DNA from: Novosphingobium sp. NDB2Meth1
GTDB taxonomy: Bacteria > Pseudomonadota > Alphaproteobacteria > Sphingomonadales > Sphingomonadaceae
Assembly (NCBI RefSeq): GCF_900117425.1
Contig: NZ_FPEH01000011.1
Span: 248,001-312,000 of the forward strand
Direction: 5' to 3'
Length of the DNA stretch: 64,000 nucleotides
Part shown: positions 8,471 to 17,273 of the stretch, piece by piece
Position numbering within the stretch: the stretch's first letter is position 1
How the letters are laid out: each line of letters starts with the position of its first letter
Program-made: the position numbers and the translations under genes
Notes under the pieces: generated by a model
Databases searched by the model: none
What the model was told of the DNA's origin: nothing
The model's input: the letters and a program-made list of their open reading frames with translations, nothing else

Positions 8471-8516
8471 CGCACTTGCAATTGACTCGACTCGTAAGTT
8501 TCGAAAGGGTGCCGCC

Positions 8517-9356
8517 ATGTCCCGCGCCCCTCCCCGCCGCCGCCTGTTCATTTCCGCCGACATGGAAGGGATCGCCGGCGTCGCCAGCGTGAGCCAGTTG
8601 CTCCCCGGCCAGTTCGAGTATGAAACCGCGCGCAGCTGGATGACCGCCGAAGTTGCCGCCGCCGCACGTGCAGCGCTCGACAATGGCTATGGCGAAGTGA
8701 TCATCGCAGACGGCCACGGCAACGCGCAGAACCTCCTGCCCGATCGCCTGCCCGCCGGAACCCGGCTGATCCGCTCCTGGCCGCGCCCGCTCGGCCAGAT
8801 GGAAGGTGCCGACTGGCCGGGTGTCGATGCCTGCATGTTCATCGGCTTCCACAGCGGCGCGCGCAGCGGAGCCGGAACACTCGCCCATACGTTTCACGGT
8901 GGCCTGTTCAACGATGTGCGCGTGAACGGCGAAAGCTGCTCCGAGGCGCGGCTGCTCGCGGCCTTTGCAGGCGAGATCGGGGTTCCCGTCATCCTCGTCA
9001 CCGGCGACGATGCGATCTGCCGCGAAGTATCAGGCTATCTTCCCGACGCGGACACCTGCGCGGTGAAGCAGTTCATCGCCTGGCGTTCGGTCGCCACCGT
9101 AACGCCCTCGGAGGGCGCTGCTATGGTCGGAGAGGCCGCCTTGCGCGCAATCACCCGCGCGCCCCGGACACTGCTGCGCCTACCCGCGCCCTATCGGCTC
9201 GAGATCGAGTTCGTGCATCCGGTAACGGCCGAACTCGCAGGCCTGCTCCCCGGCTTCGCCCAGACCGGCCAGAACACCGCCGCAGCCGAGTTTGCCACCA
9301 TGCGCGAACTGCTGGTGATGACCGGCTTCCTCTCGAACTATCCGAAGGGCGACTAG
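8517..9356 (+). CDS. M55 family D-aminopeptidase (DppA-like)
   Basis: 279 aa. M55 enzymes are zinc aminopeptidases that release N-terminal D-amino acids, for example D-Ala-D-Ala in Bacillus DppA. The metal motif DMEGIAG is at residues 15-21, followed by ADGHGNAQNLLPD, GFHSGARSGAGTLAHTFHG and VRVNGESCSEARL, the family's metal and catalytic blocks. The start at 8517 has AAAGGG seven bases upstream; earlier in-frame codons lie inside lysR. The stop overlaps the convergent CocE-type stop in CTAG. The DgcN/DgcA genes 4 kb away also act on D-amino acids. Confidence 0.92.
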   Translation: MSRAPPRRRLFISADMEGIAGVASVSQLLPGQFEYETARSWMTAEVAAAARAALDNGYGEVIIADGHGNAQNLLPDRLPAGTRLIRSWPRPLGQMEGADWPGVDACMFIGFHSGARSGAGTLAHTFHGGLFNDVRVNGESCSEARLLAAFAGEIGVPVILVTGDDAICREVSGYLPDADTCAVKQFIAWRSVATVTPSEGAAMVGEAALRAITRAPRTLLRLPAPYRLEIEFVHPVTAELAGLLPGFAQTGQNTAAAEFATMRELLVMTGFLSNYPKGD

Positions 9357-11068
9357 GCCAGCACCGGCAGGCAGAGCGCGGCGCGGTGGGAGCCGCCATG
9401 GTGCAGCCACTGCTGCGCGGGGCGATTCTCGGTCTGGTCGGCAATCGGCCCAAGCCCATGCGGATTGGGATCAAGCAGCGGGAAATTGCCGCCCAGCACC
9501 AGCAGCGCCAGATTGCCGCCCGCCGGGATTTCGTGCGCGGCATGGCTCAGTGTGAAGCTGATCGGCACGACCTCGCCGGGCGTCAGCATCACCTCGCGGT
9601 CAAACCCCTCGCGGTAGCGCAGCCGCAGCTGGCCGAAGGCGAGGAAGTTCCAGTTCCCGTCCGCCGCAACCTCGACGAGATAGACCACGACATCGGCATC
9701 CGGCACGTCCGCGCTCACCTCCAGCTCCAGCCGCGCCTCGCCCATCACCGTCAGCGGCGCGGCGAGCGGCCCGGTCTGGTAGACCAGCACATCGTGGTGC
9801 CGCGCCAGCTCGCGCAGATCGAGCCGGTGGTGCGGCCCCTTGAGCCCCGGCAGCGGGCAGACGATCGGCCAATCGGGATCGTCGACGAAACTGTCAGCCA
9901 CGGCAGCGCCATCGGGCGCCGCATCGAGCAGCCACCCGTCGCCCCGCAGCGAGTTGGCATGACCACCGCTCGCAAGATGGAGCACCCGCTCAGCTGCCCC
10001 CGGCAGCGGGAATGCATCGCCCGCCACCCACCGGTTTGCGCCGGTGAGGAAATGCTGAACGCGCGCCTTAGGCAGTGCGCCGTCCGATTCATCAACCAGG
10101 TAGTGCTTGAAGAACGCGATTCGCAAAGCCACGAGATCGAGGTCACTGTCCGGTCCCAGATCGAACGGACCGTGATAGCGATCGCCGCCGTTGTAGGCGC
10201 CGTTGTGGTCCCAAGGCCCGATCAGCAGCCAGCGTCTGTCCGGCGAAACCGGTCCCGCCTCGAGCCCTCGCCACAGGTGCATGGTCCCCACGCTCGGATC
10301 GAAATTGCCCGAGACCACCAGCGTCGGCACCGTGATCTTCGCAAAGTCTTCCGCGCTGAAGCTGCGCGCGGCCCACCAGTCGTCGAACGTCGGGTGATCA
10401 AGCGAGTCTTCGTAATGCTTCCTGAGGTCGCCTTTCAGGCCCGCCCCCGCCGCGCGCACCGGGCGCGAGAGCCATGAGGCGAGCAGAGAGGGATCGCTCA
10501 TGAACCCGTGCATCGCGAAAGCGCCGTCCTTCGGCTCGAGCATCGAGGGGAAATCGAGCGCCTCGCACCACACCAGCGTGTGCATGCGCGAGAACACGCC
10601 GCCGACATAGGGCGGCTCGAGGAAGAAATCGGTGCTGACGACCGCCGGTGCCATGCAGCGCAAGTGCGGCGGCTGAGCGATCGCAGTCGTCAGCTGCGTC
10701 ATCCCGGCATAGCTGTGCCCATCAAGCCCGACCGCGCCGGTGCACCAGTCCTGCGCGGCAATCCATTCGACCGCGTCGTAGCCGTCATCGCGCTCATGCG
10801 GGGCCATGAAGGCAAAGTGCCCGCCGCTACGTCCGATGCCGCGGATCTGCTGCATTACCACCGCCAAGCCGCTTTGCAGGTAGCGCACCATCGGCGGCTC
10901 GTTCACCCCGCTCACCGCACGGCTGTAGGGCGTGCGGATGAGGATCGCCGGCACCGGACCGCCTCCCGCCGGCAGCCACACGCAAGTATCGAGTGTCACC
11001 CCGTCGCGCATCGGCACGTCAACGCGCAAGTCCGGCGCGGGGAGGCCGACGTGGGTCATGTCCGTCAT
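9353..11068 (-). CDS. CocE/NonD family hydrolase (X-Pro dipeptidyl-peptidase-like)
   Basis: 571 aa, full length. The alpha/beta-hydrolase nucleophile is S119 in GLDGHSYAG, the acid D257 in SGNFDP, and the histidine H288 in GPWDHNG, so the triad is intact. The C-terminal 220 residues form the jelly-roll domain found in cocaine esterase, alpha-amino-acid ester hydrolase and X-Pro dipeptidyl-peptidase. No signal peptide, so probably cytosolic. A 79-aa ORF ends 19 bp upstream on the same strand and may be co-transcribed. In this context hydrolysis of an amino-acid ester or modified peptide is a reasonable guess. Confidence 0.9.
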   Translation of the reverse strand: MTDMTHVGLPAPDLRVDVPMRDGVTLDTCVWLPAGGGPVPAILIRTPYSRAVSGVNEPPMVRYLQSGLAVVMQQIRGIGRSGGHFAFMAPHERDDGYDAVEWIAAQDWCTGAVGLDGHSYAGMTQLTTAIAQPPHLRCMAPAVVSTDFFLEPPYVGGVFSRMHTLVWCEALDFPSMLEPKDGAFAMHGFMSDPSLLASWLSRPVRAAGAGLKGDLRKHYEDSLDHPTFDDWWAARSFSAEDFAKITVPTLVVSGNFDPSVGTMHLWRGLEAGPVSPDRRWLLIGPWDHNGAYNGGDRYHGPFDLGPDSDLDLVALRIAFFKHYLVDESDGALPKARVQHFLTGANRWVAGDAFPLPGAAERVLHLASGGHANSLRGDGWLLDAAPDGAAVADSFVDDPDWPIVCPLPGLKGPHHRLDLRELARHHDVLVYQTGPLAAPLTVMGEARLELEVSADVPDADVVVYLVEVAADGNWNFLAFGQLRLRYREGFDREVMLTPGEVVPISFTLSHAAHEIPAGGNLALLVLGGNFPLLDPNPHGLGPIADQTENRPAQQWLHHGGSHRAALCLPVLA

Positions 11069-11087
11069 CGCAAAAGCCTTTCGCGTG

Positions 11088-11327
11088 TCAGCCGAGCAGG
11101 TACCCGAACGCCTGCAGCCGGGTATAGGAAAGCATGCCGAGCGCCCCGCCGTCGATGCCGAAGCGCGATATGCGGCACGGCTCGCCGGAGGGACTACGCA
11201 TGCCGGGGTCGGAAGGCCGCGTGGTCACGTGGGCAAAGACAAAGCCGGCGTTGAGTTCGCGCGTCACGCGGTGCGCCAGCGTGTCTAGGGCCGGGATCTC
11301 CGCCGTTTCTGGCCCCCTCTCCGCCAT
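11088..11327 (-). CDS. Hypothetical protein (79 aa)
   Basis: No family recognised. Codon use matches the neighbouring genes (strong G/C at third positions), and the gene sits 19 bp upstream of the CocE-type hydrolase on the same strand. Residues 15-60 include LAHRVTRELNAGFVFAHVTT and GMRSPSGEPCRISRFGID, then GALGMLSYTRLQAFGYLLG. The last part could be a short amphipathic or membrane-associated helix. The ribosome site is weak (GGGGCAG). It could be an intact small protein or the remnant of a longer one. Confidence 0.5.
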   Translation of the reverse strand: MAERGPETAEIPALDTLAHRVTRELNAGFVFAHVTTRPSDPGMRSPSGEPCRISRFGIDGGALGMLSYTRLQAFGYLLG

Positions 11328-11374
11328 GGTCGATCTGCCCCGATTGCCTTACAGTCCAAACATGCTAGGTTGAA

Positions 11375-11399
11375 GTTACAAGTAGGTCAACTTGGAAGT
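11375..11399. promoter_or_regulatory. Putative TetR operator upstream of the MFS gene
   Basis: The sequence GTTACAAGTAGGTCAACTTGGAAGT lies 13 bp before the MFS start. It contains the perfect inverted repeat CAAGT-N6-ACTTG (11379-11394) and aligns at 17 of 25 positions with the 17274-17297 site (extended one base at its 3' end) in front of the TonB receptor, including TTACAAGTA in common. Confidence 0.55.
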
Positions 11400-11411
11400 A
11401 AGGGCGATTTG

Positions 11412-12779
11412 ATGGCAAGCACTGCGACGACGGACGAACCCGCTTCCCTGCTCGGCGAACCTCCCGCCCGCGCCGGTTTCGCCGCCTGGCTTGTGCTCGG
11501 TGCACTGTCGCTGATCAGCCTTGTTTCCTTTGCCGATCGCTATGTCTTGCTGCTGGTGAACGAGCAGGTGCGGCAGGCCTTCCACCTCACCGACGTGCAG
11601 ATCGGGCTGCTGCAAGGCACCGGCACCGCCGTTTGTGGCGCGCTCGCCAGCTATCCGCTTGGCTGGATGACCGGCCGGTTCGACAATCGCTACGTGCTGG
11701 CGGGCTGCATCGCCGCATGGAGCCTTGCCGTTGCGCTCTCAGGCCTTTCGCCCAGTTTCGAGGCCATCCTCATTTTCAGCGGGCTTGTCGCGGCGGGTGA
11801 AGCTGGCCTGTCACCGGTGGCCTACAGCGCGATCCCGCGGCTGTTCTCCGGCACGCAGCGGCAGATCGCCAATTCGATCTTCGTCGCAACCGCCATCGGC
11901 GGCGGCGCGCTTGCCATCGCGCTCGCGGGTCTGCTGGTGGAACTGACGCCTACGGTGCAGCCCTATCTGCCGGGCACACTCGCCAAGATGGAACCGTGGC
12001 GCGTCAGCTTCCTTCTCGCCGCCGCCGCCGGCCCTGTGATGGTGGCGCTCGCGCTGGTGCTCCCGATCCCGCGCGCGGCGGCGCCCACCCCAGCAGCGAC
12101 AGAAGCTTCGCCCGCTGGCCCCGCCTTCGGCAGCTATCTCTGGCGCCATCGTGGCCAGTTGTTCCCGCTGGTGCTCGGCTCAGCGCTGGCGGGACTCGCG
12201 TTCGGCGCGGTCGGCCCGTGGATTGCGATTGCCGCCGGGCGCCTGTTCAATGCCGCCCCAAGCGAAGTGGGCGCAGGCATGGGTATAGCGCAGATCGGCT
12301 CGGCCTTCTCGGCCTTCCTCGTCAGCCTCGTTGTCACGCGCGTTGCGCTTCCCCGCTTCGGAGCAATGGCCCCGGCAATGGTGCTCGCGTTCACCTCGGT
12401 CGGCATGTTGGTGTGCTGCCTTGTCCTCCCGCTCATCCACAGTGCGACAGGGCTCTACGTGTTCTTCGGCGCGTTCGGCCTGTTCCTCTCGCTCGGCGCG
12501 ATGTTCCAGCCGACGGTCTTCCAGACGCTCGTTCCGGTCTCACTGATCGGCCGCATGGTCGCGGTGCAGTTCATCGTGACCATGATCTGCGCGGCAATAT
12601 CAGGCCCCTTGGTCGGCGCCGCGTCCGATGCGCTCGCGGCAGACGGCTCGCATCTCATCACCGCAATGACCGTGGTCGCTATCCCGATCCTCATTCTTGC
12701 CGCGCTGGCCCTGCAGATGGTGCGTGGCCCCGGATTCCAAGCCGCCAAAGCCGAAGCAGAAGCGCTCAACGCCGCCTGA
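11412..12779 (+). CDS. MFS transporter (spinster/GalP-type single-gene permease)
   Basis: 455 aa with about 12 hydrophobic segments. The first, at about residues 26-48, runs into FADRYVLLLVNEQVR, the D-R motif of spinster-like MFS proteins. A loop with MTGRFDNRYVL follows TM2, and a Pro/Ala-rich central loop is near 220. The start MASTATTDEP has TAAGGG eight bases upstream; a start 14 codons earlier would place the coding region over the putative operator. Probably imports a small organic substrate. It lies under the same operator type as the TonB receptor, suggesting outer- and inner-membrane halves of one uptake route. Confidence 0.9.
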   Translation: MASTATTDEPASLLGEPPARAGFAAWLVLGALSLISLVSFADRYVLLLVNEQVRQAFHLTDVQIGLLQGTGTAVCGALASYPLGWMTGRFDNRYVLAGCIAAWSLAVALSGLSPSFEAILIFSGLVAAGEAGLSPVAYSAIPRLFSGTQRQIANSIFVATAIGGGALAIALAGLLVELTPTVQPYLPGTLAKMEPWRVSFLLAAAAGPVMVALALVLPIPRAAAPTPAATEASPAGPAFGSYLWRHRGQLFPLVLGSALAGLAFGAVGPWIAIAAGRLFNAAPSEVGAGMGIAQIGSAFSAFLVSLVVTRVALPRFGAMAPAMVLAFTSVGMLVCCLVLPLIHSATGLYVFFGAFGLFLSLGAMFQPTVFQTLVPVSLIGRMVAVQFIVTMICAAISGPLVGAASDALAADGSHLITAMTVVAIPILILAALALQMVRGPGFQAAKAEAEALNAA

Positions 12780-12821
12780 AGCGGTTGCCCTCGCCTGAAC
12801 AAGGGCGCATGCTCGAAGTTA

Positions 12822-12870
12822 GGGGTGAGGACCTCCCGAGCGGCGCGGTTTGCCGGCAGCCCCTCACCCC
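12822..12870. terminator. Inverted repeat between convergent MFS and dgcA genes
   Basis: GGGGTGAGG at 12822-12830 and CCTCACCCC at 12862-12870 can pair in the 119-bp convergent gap. There is no T-tract, so this may be a factor-dependent or bidirectional terminator, or an intergenic repeat; related CTCACCC...CTCCCTGCGG wording is seen near 7360-7390. Confidence 0.4.
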
Positions 12871-12898
12871 AACCCTCCCCTTGCGGAGAGGAAACCGG

Positions 12899-13885
12899 TC
12901 AGCCCCAGAGCTCTGGCTTGTGCGGCGCGGCAACCACGCCATTCAGGTAGGTGTAGCCCTCGGCCACATCCTCGGCCTGCAGCATCGGCCCGTCGAGGTC
13001 CACGAAAGCGCAGCGCTGCGCGAGCACCATCGCAGGGGCCATCGAGAGCGAGGACCCCAGCATGCAGCCCACCATCAGCCCCAGCCCGCGCGCCTGCGCT
13101 GCATCGGCAAGGCGCAGCGCGGAGGTGAGCCCGCCCGCCTTGTCGAGCTTGATATTGATCAGCTGGAACCGCCCGACGACCTTGTCGAGATCGGCGATCC
13201 CGTCGACCAATTCATCCGCGCAGAGCGGGATCGGCGAAGTCCAGCCATCGAGGCCCGCTTCCGCGCCGACCGGGATCGGCTGTTCGAGCAGCGCGACCCC
13301 CAGCGGCACCAGCGCGGGGGCAAAGGCTTTCAGCGCCTCGACGCTCCAGGCCTGATTGGCGTCGACAATCAGCCGCGCATCGGGCGCTCCGCGCCGCACC
13401 GCTTTGATCGCGCCGACCGGATCGTCGGCCGCCACTTTCACCTTGAGCAGCGGATAGCCCGCATACTGCCGGGCCGCCTCCTCATAGGCCGCCATATCGC
13501 GCATGCCGATGGTGTAGGCTGAATTGATCGAACCCGGCGTGAGGCCGTTGCGGACATAGGGATCGCCCTCGCCAGCCTTGGCCTCGAGATCCCACAGCGC
13601 CGCATCGAGCGCCATGCGCGCACCGCCGCCAGGGAGCAGATCGATCAGCGCATTTCGCGTGACGCCCGCCTCCACGATCGGCCGGACCTGCTCGATATCA
13701 GCCATCATCGTCGCGGGCGTCTCGCCCTTGTAGGGAATGCCGCAGGCCTCGCCGCGCCCCTTCACACCGTCCTCGCGGGTCAAGGTGACATGGATCGTCG
13801 GCTGCTCGGTCATCGAACCGCGCGCGATCGTCAGCACTTCCTTCACCGGCCAGTGGCGCGGTTCCATCGCAATCGTCAGGCCCAT
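12899..13885 (-). CDS. dgcA: Enolase-superfamily epimerase, probable N-acetyl-D-glutamate racemase
   Basis: 328 aa of the muconate-lactonizing/dipeptide-epimerase branch. Catalytic lysines are in LLKVKV (K148, K150). Metal ligands are D175 in VDANQAW, E201 in LLEQP and D224 in CADE, and the second-face lysine is K246 in NIKLDKAGG. This pair of opposing lysines fits a 1,1-proton-transfer racemase or epimerase. Such proteins are often called L-Ala-D/L-Glu epimerase. Direct coupling to dgcN (10-bp overlap) makes the N-acetyl-D-glutamate to N-acetyl-L-glutamate reaction of the DgcN-DgcA pathway more likely. The start at 13885 was chosen for this overlap and normal length. Confidence 0.85.
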   Translation of the reverse strand: MGLTIAMEPRHWPVKEVLTIARGSMTEQPTIHVTLTREDGVKGRGEACGIPYKGETPATMMADIEQVRPIVEAGVTRNALIDLLPGGGARMALDAALWDLEAKAGEGDPYVRNGLTPGSINSAYTIGMRDMAAYEEAARQYAGYPLLKVKVAADDPVGAIKAVRRGAPDARLIVDANQAWSVEALKAFAPALVPLGVALLEQPIPVGAEAGLDGWTSPIPLCADELVDGIADLDKVVGRFQLINIKLDKAGGLTSALRLADAAQARGLGLMVGCMLGSSLSMAPAMVLAQRCAFVDLDGPMLQAEDVAEGYTYLNGVVAAPHKPELWG

Positions 13886-14913
13886 GCGAGCATCCGTTCC
13901 AGAATGGGTTCGACCCCGAAGCGCAGCGGATCGGTTGTCGGCAGGCCGGTCTCGCCCGCGATAACCGTGCACAGCGCGCGTGCTTCGGCTTCGGGGAGCG
14001 CGGAGGTGTTGAGGCTGACACCCACAAACATCGCAGCCGGATTGGTCAGACGCGCGATGTCGAGATAGCGGGGGATCGCCACATCCAGCGGCACGATCGG
14101 ATAGTCCGGAAAGTCGCTGATGCAGGGGCGTCCCGGCTCGTGACAGAGCACCAGCGCATCGGGCTGGCTGCCATTGATCAGACCCACCGTCACCGCCGCA
14201 TAGGCGGGGTGGAACAGCGAGCCCTGCCCCTCGATCACATCCCAGTGATCCGCCGCCGCGTCAGGCGAAAGACATTCCGCCGCGCCCGCGAGGAAATCGG
14301 ACACCACCGCATCGAGCGCGACGCCGCCGCCGGCAATCATGATCCCGGTCTGCCCGGTCGCGCGAAAATCTGCGGAAACGCCGCGATCCCTGAGGCCGCG
14401 CGCAATCGCCAGCGCCGCATACTTCTTGCCGATGGCGCAATCGGTGCCCACCGTCAGCAATCGCTTGCCGCTGCGTTTGCGCCCGCTCGCCACTGGAAAG
14501 CTCAGGCCGCTATGCCGCACGTTGTGCAAGTTGCGCCCCAATTCCGCCGCTTTCGCCGCGATTTCAGGCACGGATTCGAGCCGCGTGTGCAGCCCGCTGA
14601 CAAGATCAAGCCCCGCTTCCAGCGCCTCGATCATGCACGGCACCCAGTGCGCAGGCAGCTTGCCGCCGACCGGCGCAACCCCGATCAGCAGCGCCCTGGC
14701 ACCCGCCGCCACAGCCTCAACCGGGCGCATGTCCGGGAGGCCGATATCGTAGGCATCCGCACCAAGCCGCCACTGCGCGGTGCAGGCCTCAGGTGCCCAG
14801 TGACAGACTCCCGCCCCGGTCTTCGCGGCGACAGCACTTTGCGCGTCGCCCACGAAGATCAGGTAGGGCCGTGGCAGCCGCACTTGCGGCACCTCCCCCA
14901 TTGGCATGGTCAT
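13876..14913 (-). CDS. dgcN: DUF1611 family protein, probable D-glutamate N-acetyltransferase
   Basis: 345 aa. Contains the DUF1611 hallmarks: an N-terminal Rossmann-like part (PYLIFVGDAQSAVAAKTG) and a C-terminal P-loop-like segment LLTVGTDCAIGKKYAALA, with GQTGIMIAGGG and VIEGQGSLFHPAY. DgcN of marine bacteria, a family member, acetylates D-glutamate so that DgcA can convert it to the L-form. The start MTMPMGEV lies one base after the TonB-receptor stop (TGACATG), so receptor, dgcN and dgcA form one tight operon. The function rests on family plus operon pairing; the acyl donor and substrate cannot be read from sequence. Confidence 0.85.
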   Translation of the reverse strand: MTMPMGEVPQVRLPRPYLIFVGDAQSAVAAKTGAGVCHWAPEACTAQWRLGADAYDIGLPDMRPVEAVAAGARALLIGVAPVGGKLPAHWVPCMIEALEAGLDLVSGLHTRLESVPEIAAKAAELGRNLHNVRHSGLSFPVASGRKRSGKRLLTVGTDCAIGKKYAALAIARGLRDRGVSADFRATGQTGIMIAGGGVALDAVVSDFLAGAAECLSPDAAADHWDVIEGQGSLFHPAYAAVTVGLINGSQPDALVLCHEPGRPCISDFPDYPIVPLDVAIPRYLDIARLTNPAAMFVGVSLNTSALPEAEARALCTVIAGETGLPTTDPLRFGVEPILERMLAWA

Positions 14914-14914
14914 G

Positions 14915-17257
14915 TCAGAACCGGCCGGAAAGCCGCACTTGCACCGAGCGCGGCTGCACGATGGCGGCCTGACCGGTGGTCCCGTTGAACCCGAACGCGC
15001 TGCGATAACCGGTGATCCCGCGCGAGTTCGAGACGTTGCGCACGATCGCATCGAGCGTGATGCCGGAGACTTCGATTCCCGCGCGCAGGTCCCAGGTGCT
15101 ATAGGCTGGCAGGTGCGGATTGTTGCTGAGCAGCGGCGCGGCAATGAAATCGCCATTGCGCCCGCCGACATAGGACCATGTCGCGCCCAGATTCGCCGTC
15201 ACCGAGCCGGTCAGCGGAATGCGGTAGTCACCGGTCACCGTGCTGGTGAAGCGCGGCACGTAGGGCAGATTGTCGCCCGCAGAACCACCGATCCCCGGCA
15301 CGTCCGAGCGCAGCGTGGCATCGACGGCATTGCCTGACCACGCAATCGTCAGGTTCTTTTCCGGCCGCAGCGCCAGCGCCCATTCGATGCCCTGGCTGCG
15401 CGCGCGGCCACCGTTGGTGGTGACGAACAGCGTCGGGCCGCTCTGCGGGGTTACAGCGCCAAGCACCTGCACATCGGTCCAGTCGATCCGATAGAGCGCC
15501 ACGTCGAACGCCAGCGGGCCGATATCGCCCTTGGTGCCGACTTCGTAGTTGACGGTGTTGTCAGGCCGGAAGCTGCGCGGGATGCCATTCGTTCCCGCCC
15601 CCGGCACGGTCAGCGGACCACCCGGGCGATAGCCCGAAGCGATGCGGCTGTAGAGCGAGATGCGGTCGGTCACCGCGAACCGCGGCGCCACCGAGTAGGT
15701 GAACTTGTTTTCCTTCGATACGAACGGAACAGACCCCGCGATCGTCGGATCGGCCGCGCTCGGCGGACCGGTGAACACGCCCGGGAAGTTGGTCACCACG
15801 CCGTCCTGCCGGATATCGGTGTAGCGCCCGCCCAGCGACAGCTCGAAGCGCCCGAACTTGAACGTCACGTCGCCGAAGCCCGACCACTCGTTGTAATTGG
15901 CATCGGTGCGCTGTCCGCCAAGCCCAAGCCCGCCAATGCCCGGAATGAACGGCAGAACCGTCAGCTCCCGGCTGGCATCCGCTGCCGAACGCACCACGAA
16001 ATCCTGACTGAACAGCACATCCTCATAGGAGTGGAAGACGCCGACCTGCCACGTCAGCCAACTCGGACCGACGCCCTTCTTCGAGGAAAGCCGCACTTCC
16101 TGGTTGAACTTCTGGTGATCGTTGTCCTGCACCAACGGAAGGGTGATCGGCTCGCCGAACAGCCCGCCGAACGCGGCGCCCAGCGTCACGAAGGGCGCCA
16201 CCGGCCCGTTGCTGATGTCGAAGCCCTGCCGCCGGCTCACTTTCACCAGGCTCGTCGAGCTGGTCAGATCGGCAAAGCCCACGTCCCAGTCGATCACGCC
16301 GTTGATGAAGCGCGAGCGCGCGCGGTTGCCGCCCTGGAAGCCCTTGCGGTCGCTCGGCGTGCCGCCGACGAGGTCGAACGAGCGCGATGTCTCGCTGCCC
16401 GGAACCGGCGAACCGACGACTTCGACCACGCCTTCTGCGCCGTATTCCTCGCTCTGATAAGCCCCCGTCACGCGGATCGACAGACGATCGGTCGGCTTCG
16501 CCAGCAGCGACACGCGCCCGCCCCGGCGGTTGCCGCGGTTGACATCCTTGAGGCCGAGCAGCGGGTTGTCGATATAGCCAGGCAGATCGATGTAGTAGCC
16601 GGCCGCGCGGATCGCGAGCTTGTCGGTGATGAGCGGGATATTGACCACGGCACGACCGTTGAAGGCAGTCTCGCCCTGATTGACCGATTCAAAACCAACC
16701 TCGGCGGCGGCACCCGCCTTCACCAGATCAGGCTTCTTCGTCACGTACTTGACCAGACCACCCTGCGCCGTCGCGCCATAGAGCGTGCCCTGCGGCCCGC
16801 GCAGGACTTCCACGCGCTCGAGGTCATAAGTCTCGAAGTTGGGCGTGACAGTCGAGCCGTTGCTGAGCGCGCTGGTCGAGCTCAGCACGACGTCGTCCAT
16901 CATCGTCGCAACGCTGGCGCCCGCACCGCCAGTGTTCTGGCCGCGCAGGATCAGGCGCACGTCGGTGCCGCCGCGATCGTCGAGCGAGAAGCCGGGAACG
17001 AGTGCGGCAAAGTCGCGGATGTCGGTCAGGCCGCGCTCGTTAAGCACGTCACCAGAGACCGCCGTAACCGCCGACGGAACCTCGACCAGCGACTGTTCGC
17101 GCCGGCTTGCTGTCACCACGATTTCGTTTGTCGCCAGCTCCTCGGTGGTGGTCGGCGCCTCGGCGTGGGCAGCCACGGCCCAGAGGCTCGTTCCCGAAAG
17201 CAGGGCCGAAAGTCCCACCAGTCGCATCGCCAGTCTCTTCGAACCTGCAATCTTCAT
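14915..17257 (-). CDS. TonB-dependent receptor of the dgc operon
   Basis: 780 aa. Signal peptide about 1-32 (LVGLSALLSGTSLW...AHAEA), then the TonB-box region ATNEIVVTASRREQ, the plug domain to about 165 (RVEVLRGPQGTLYGATAQGG), and a 22-strand-type barrel ending in aromatic F (VQVRLSGRF). It should carry a substrate too large or scarce for porins across the outer membrane. It is the first gene of the operon with dgcN and dgcA, so a D-glutamate-containing compound (for example a peptidoglycan or poly-glutamate fragment) is a plausible ligand. The putative TetR operator is 17 bp upstream of the start. Confidence 0.95.
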   Translation of the reverse strand: MKIAGSKRLAMRLVGLSALLSGTSLWAVAAHAEAPTTTEELATNEIVVTASRREQSLVEVPSAVTAVSGDVLNERGLTDIRDFAALVPGFSLDDRGGTDVRLILRGQNTGGAGASVATMMDDVVLSSTSALSNGSTVTPNFETYDLERVEVLRGPQGTLYGATAQGGLVKYVTKKPDLVKAGAAAEVGFESVNQGETAFNGRAVVNIPLITDKLAIRAAGYYIDLPGYIDNPLLGLKDVNRGNRRGGRVSLLAKPTDRLSIRVTGAYQSEEYGAEGVVEVVGSPVPGSETSRSFDLVGGTPSDRKGFQGGNRARSRFINGVIDWDVGFADLTSSTSLVKVSRRQGFDISNGPVAPFVTLGAAFGGLFGEPITLPLVQDNDHQKFNQEVRLSSKKGVGPSWLTWQVGVFHSYEDVLFSQDFVVRSAADASRELTVLPFIPGIGGLGLGGQRTDANYNEWSGFGDVTFKFGRFELSLGGRYTDIRQDGVVTNFPGVFTGPPSAADPTIAGSVPFVSKENKFTYSVAPRFAVTDRISLYSRIASGYRPGGPLTVPGAGTNGIPRSFRPDNTVNYEVGTKGDIGPLAFDVALYRIDWTDVQVLGAVTPQSGPTLFVTTNGGRARSQGIEWALALRPEKNLTIAWSGNAVDATLRSDVPGIGGSAGDNLPYVPRFTSTVTGDYRIPLTGSVTANLGATWSYVGGRNGDFIAAPLLSNNPHLPAYSTWDLRAGIEVSGITLDAIVRNVSNSRGITGYRSAFGFNGTTGQAAIVQPRSVQVRLSGRF

Positions 17258-17273
17258 GTCCCTGCCCCTTGAA

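Noticed and set aside
14914..15171. 86-residue N-terminal extension of DgcN
   Set aside because: The extension lies inside the TonB receptor gene and is Arg/Ser-rich shadow sequence; the ATG at 14913 with tight coupling is better.
16031..17272. A 413-codon open frame on the plus strand
   Set aside because: Antisense to the TonB receptor; composition rich in Arg, Ala and His without any domain.
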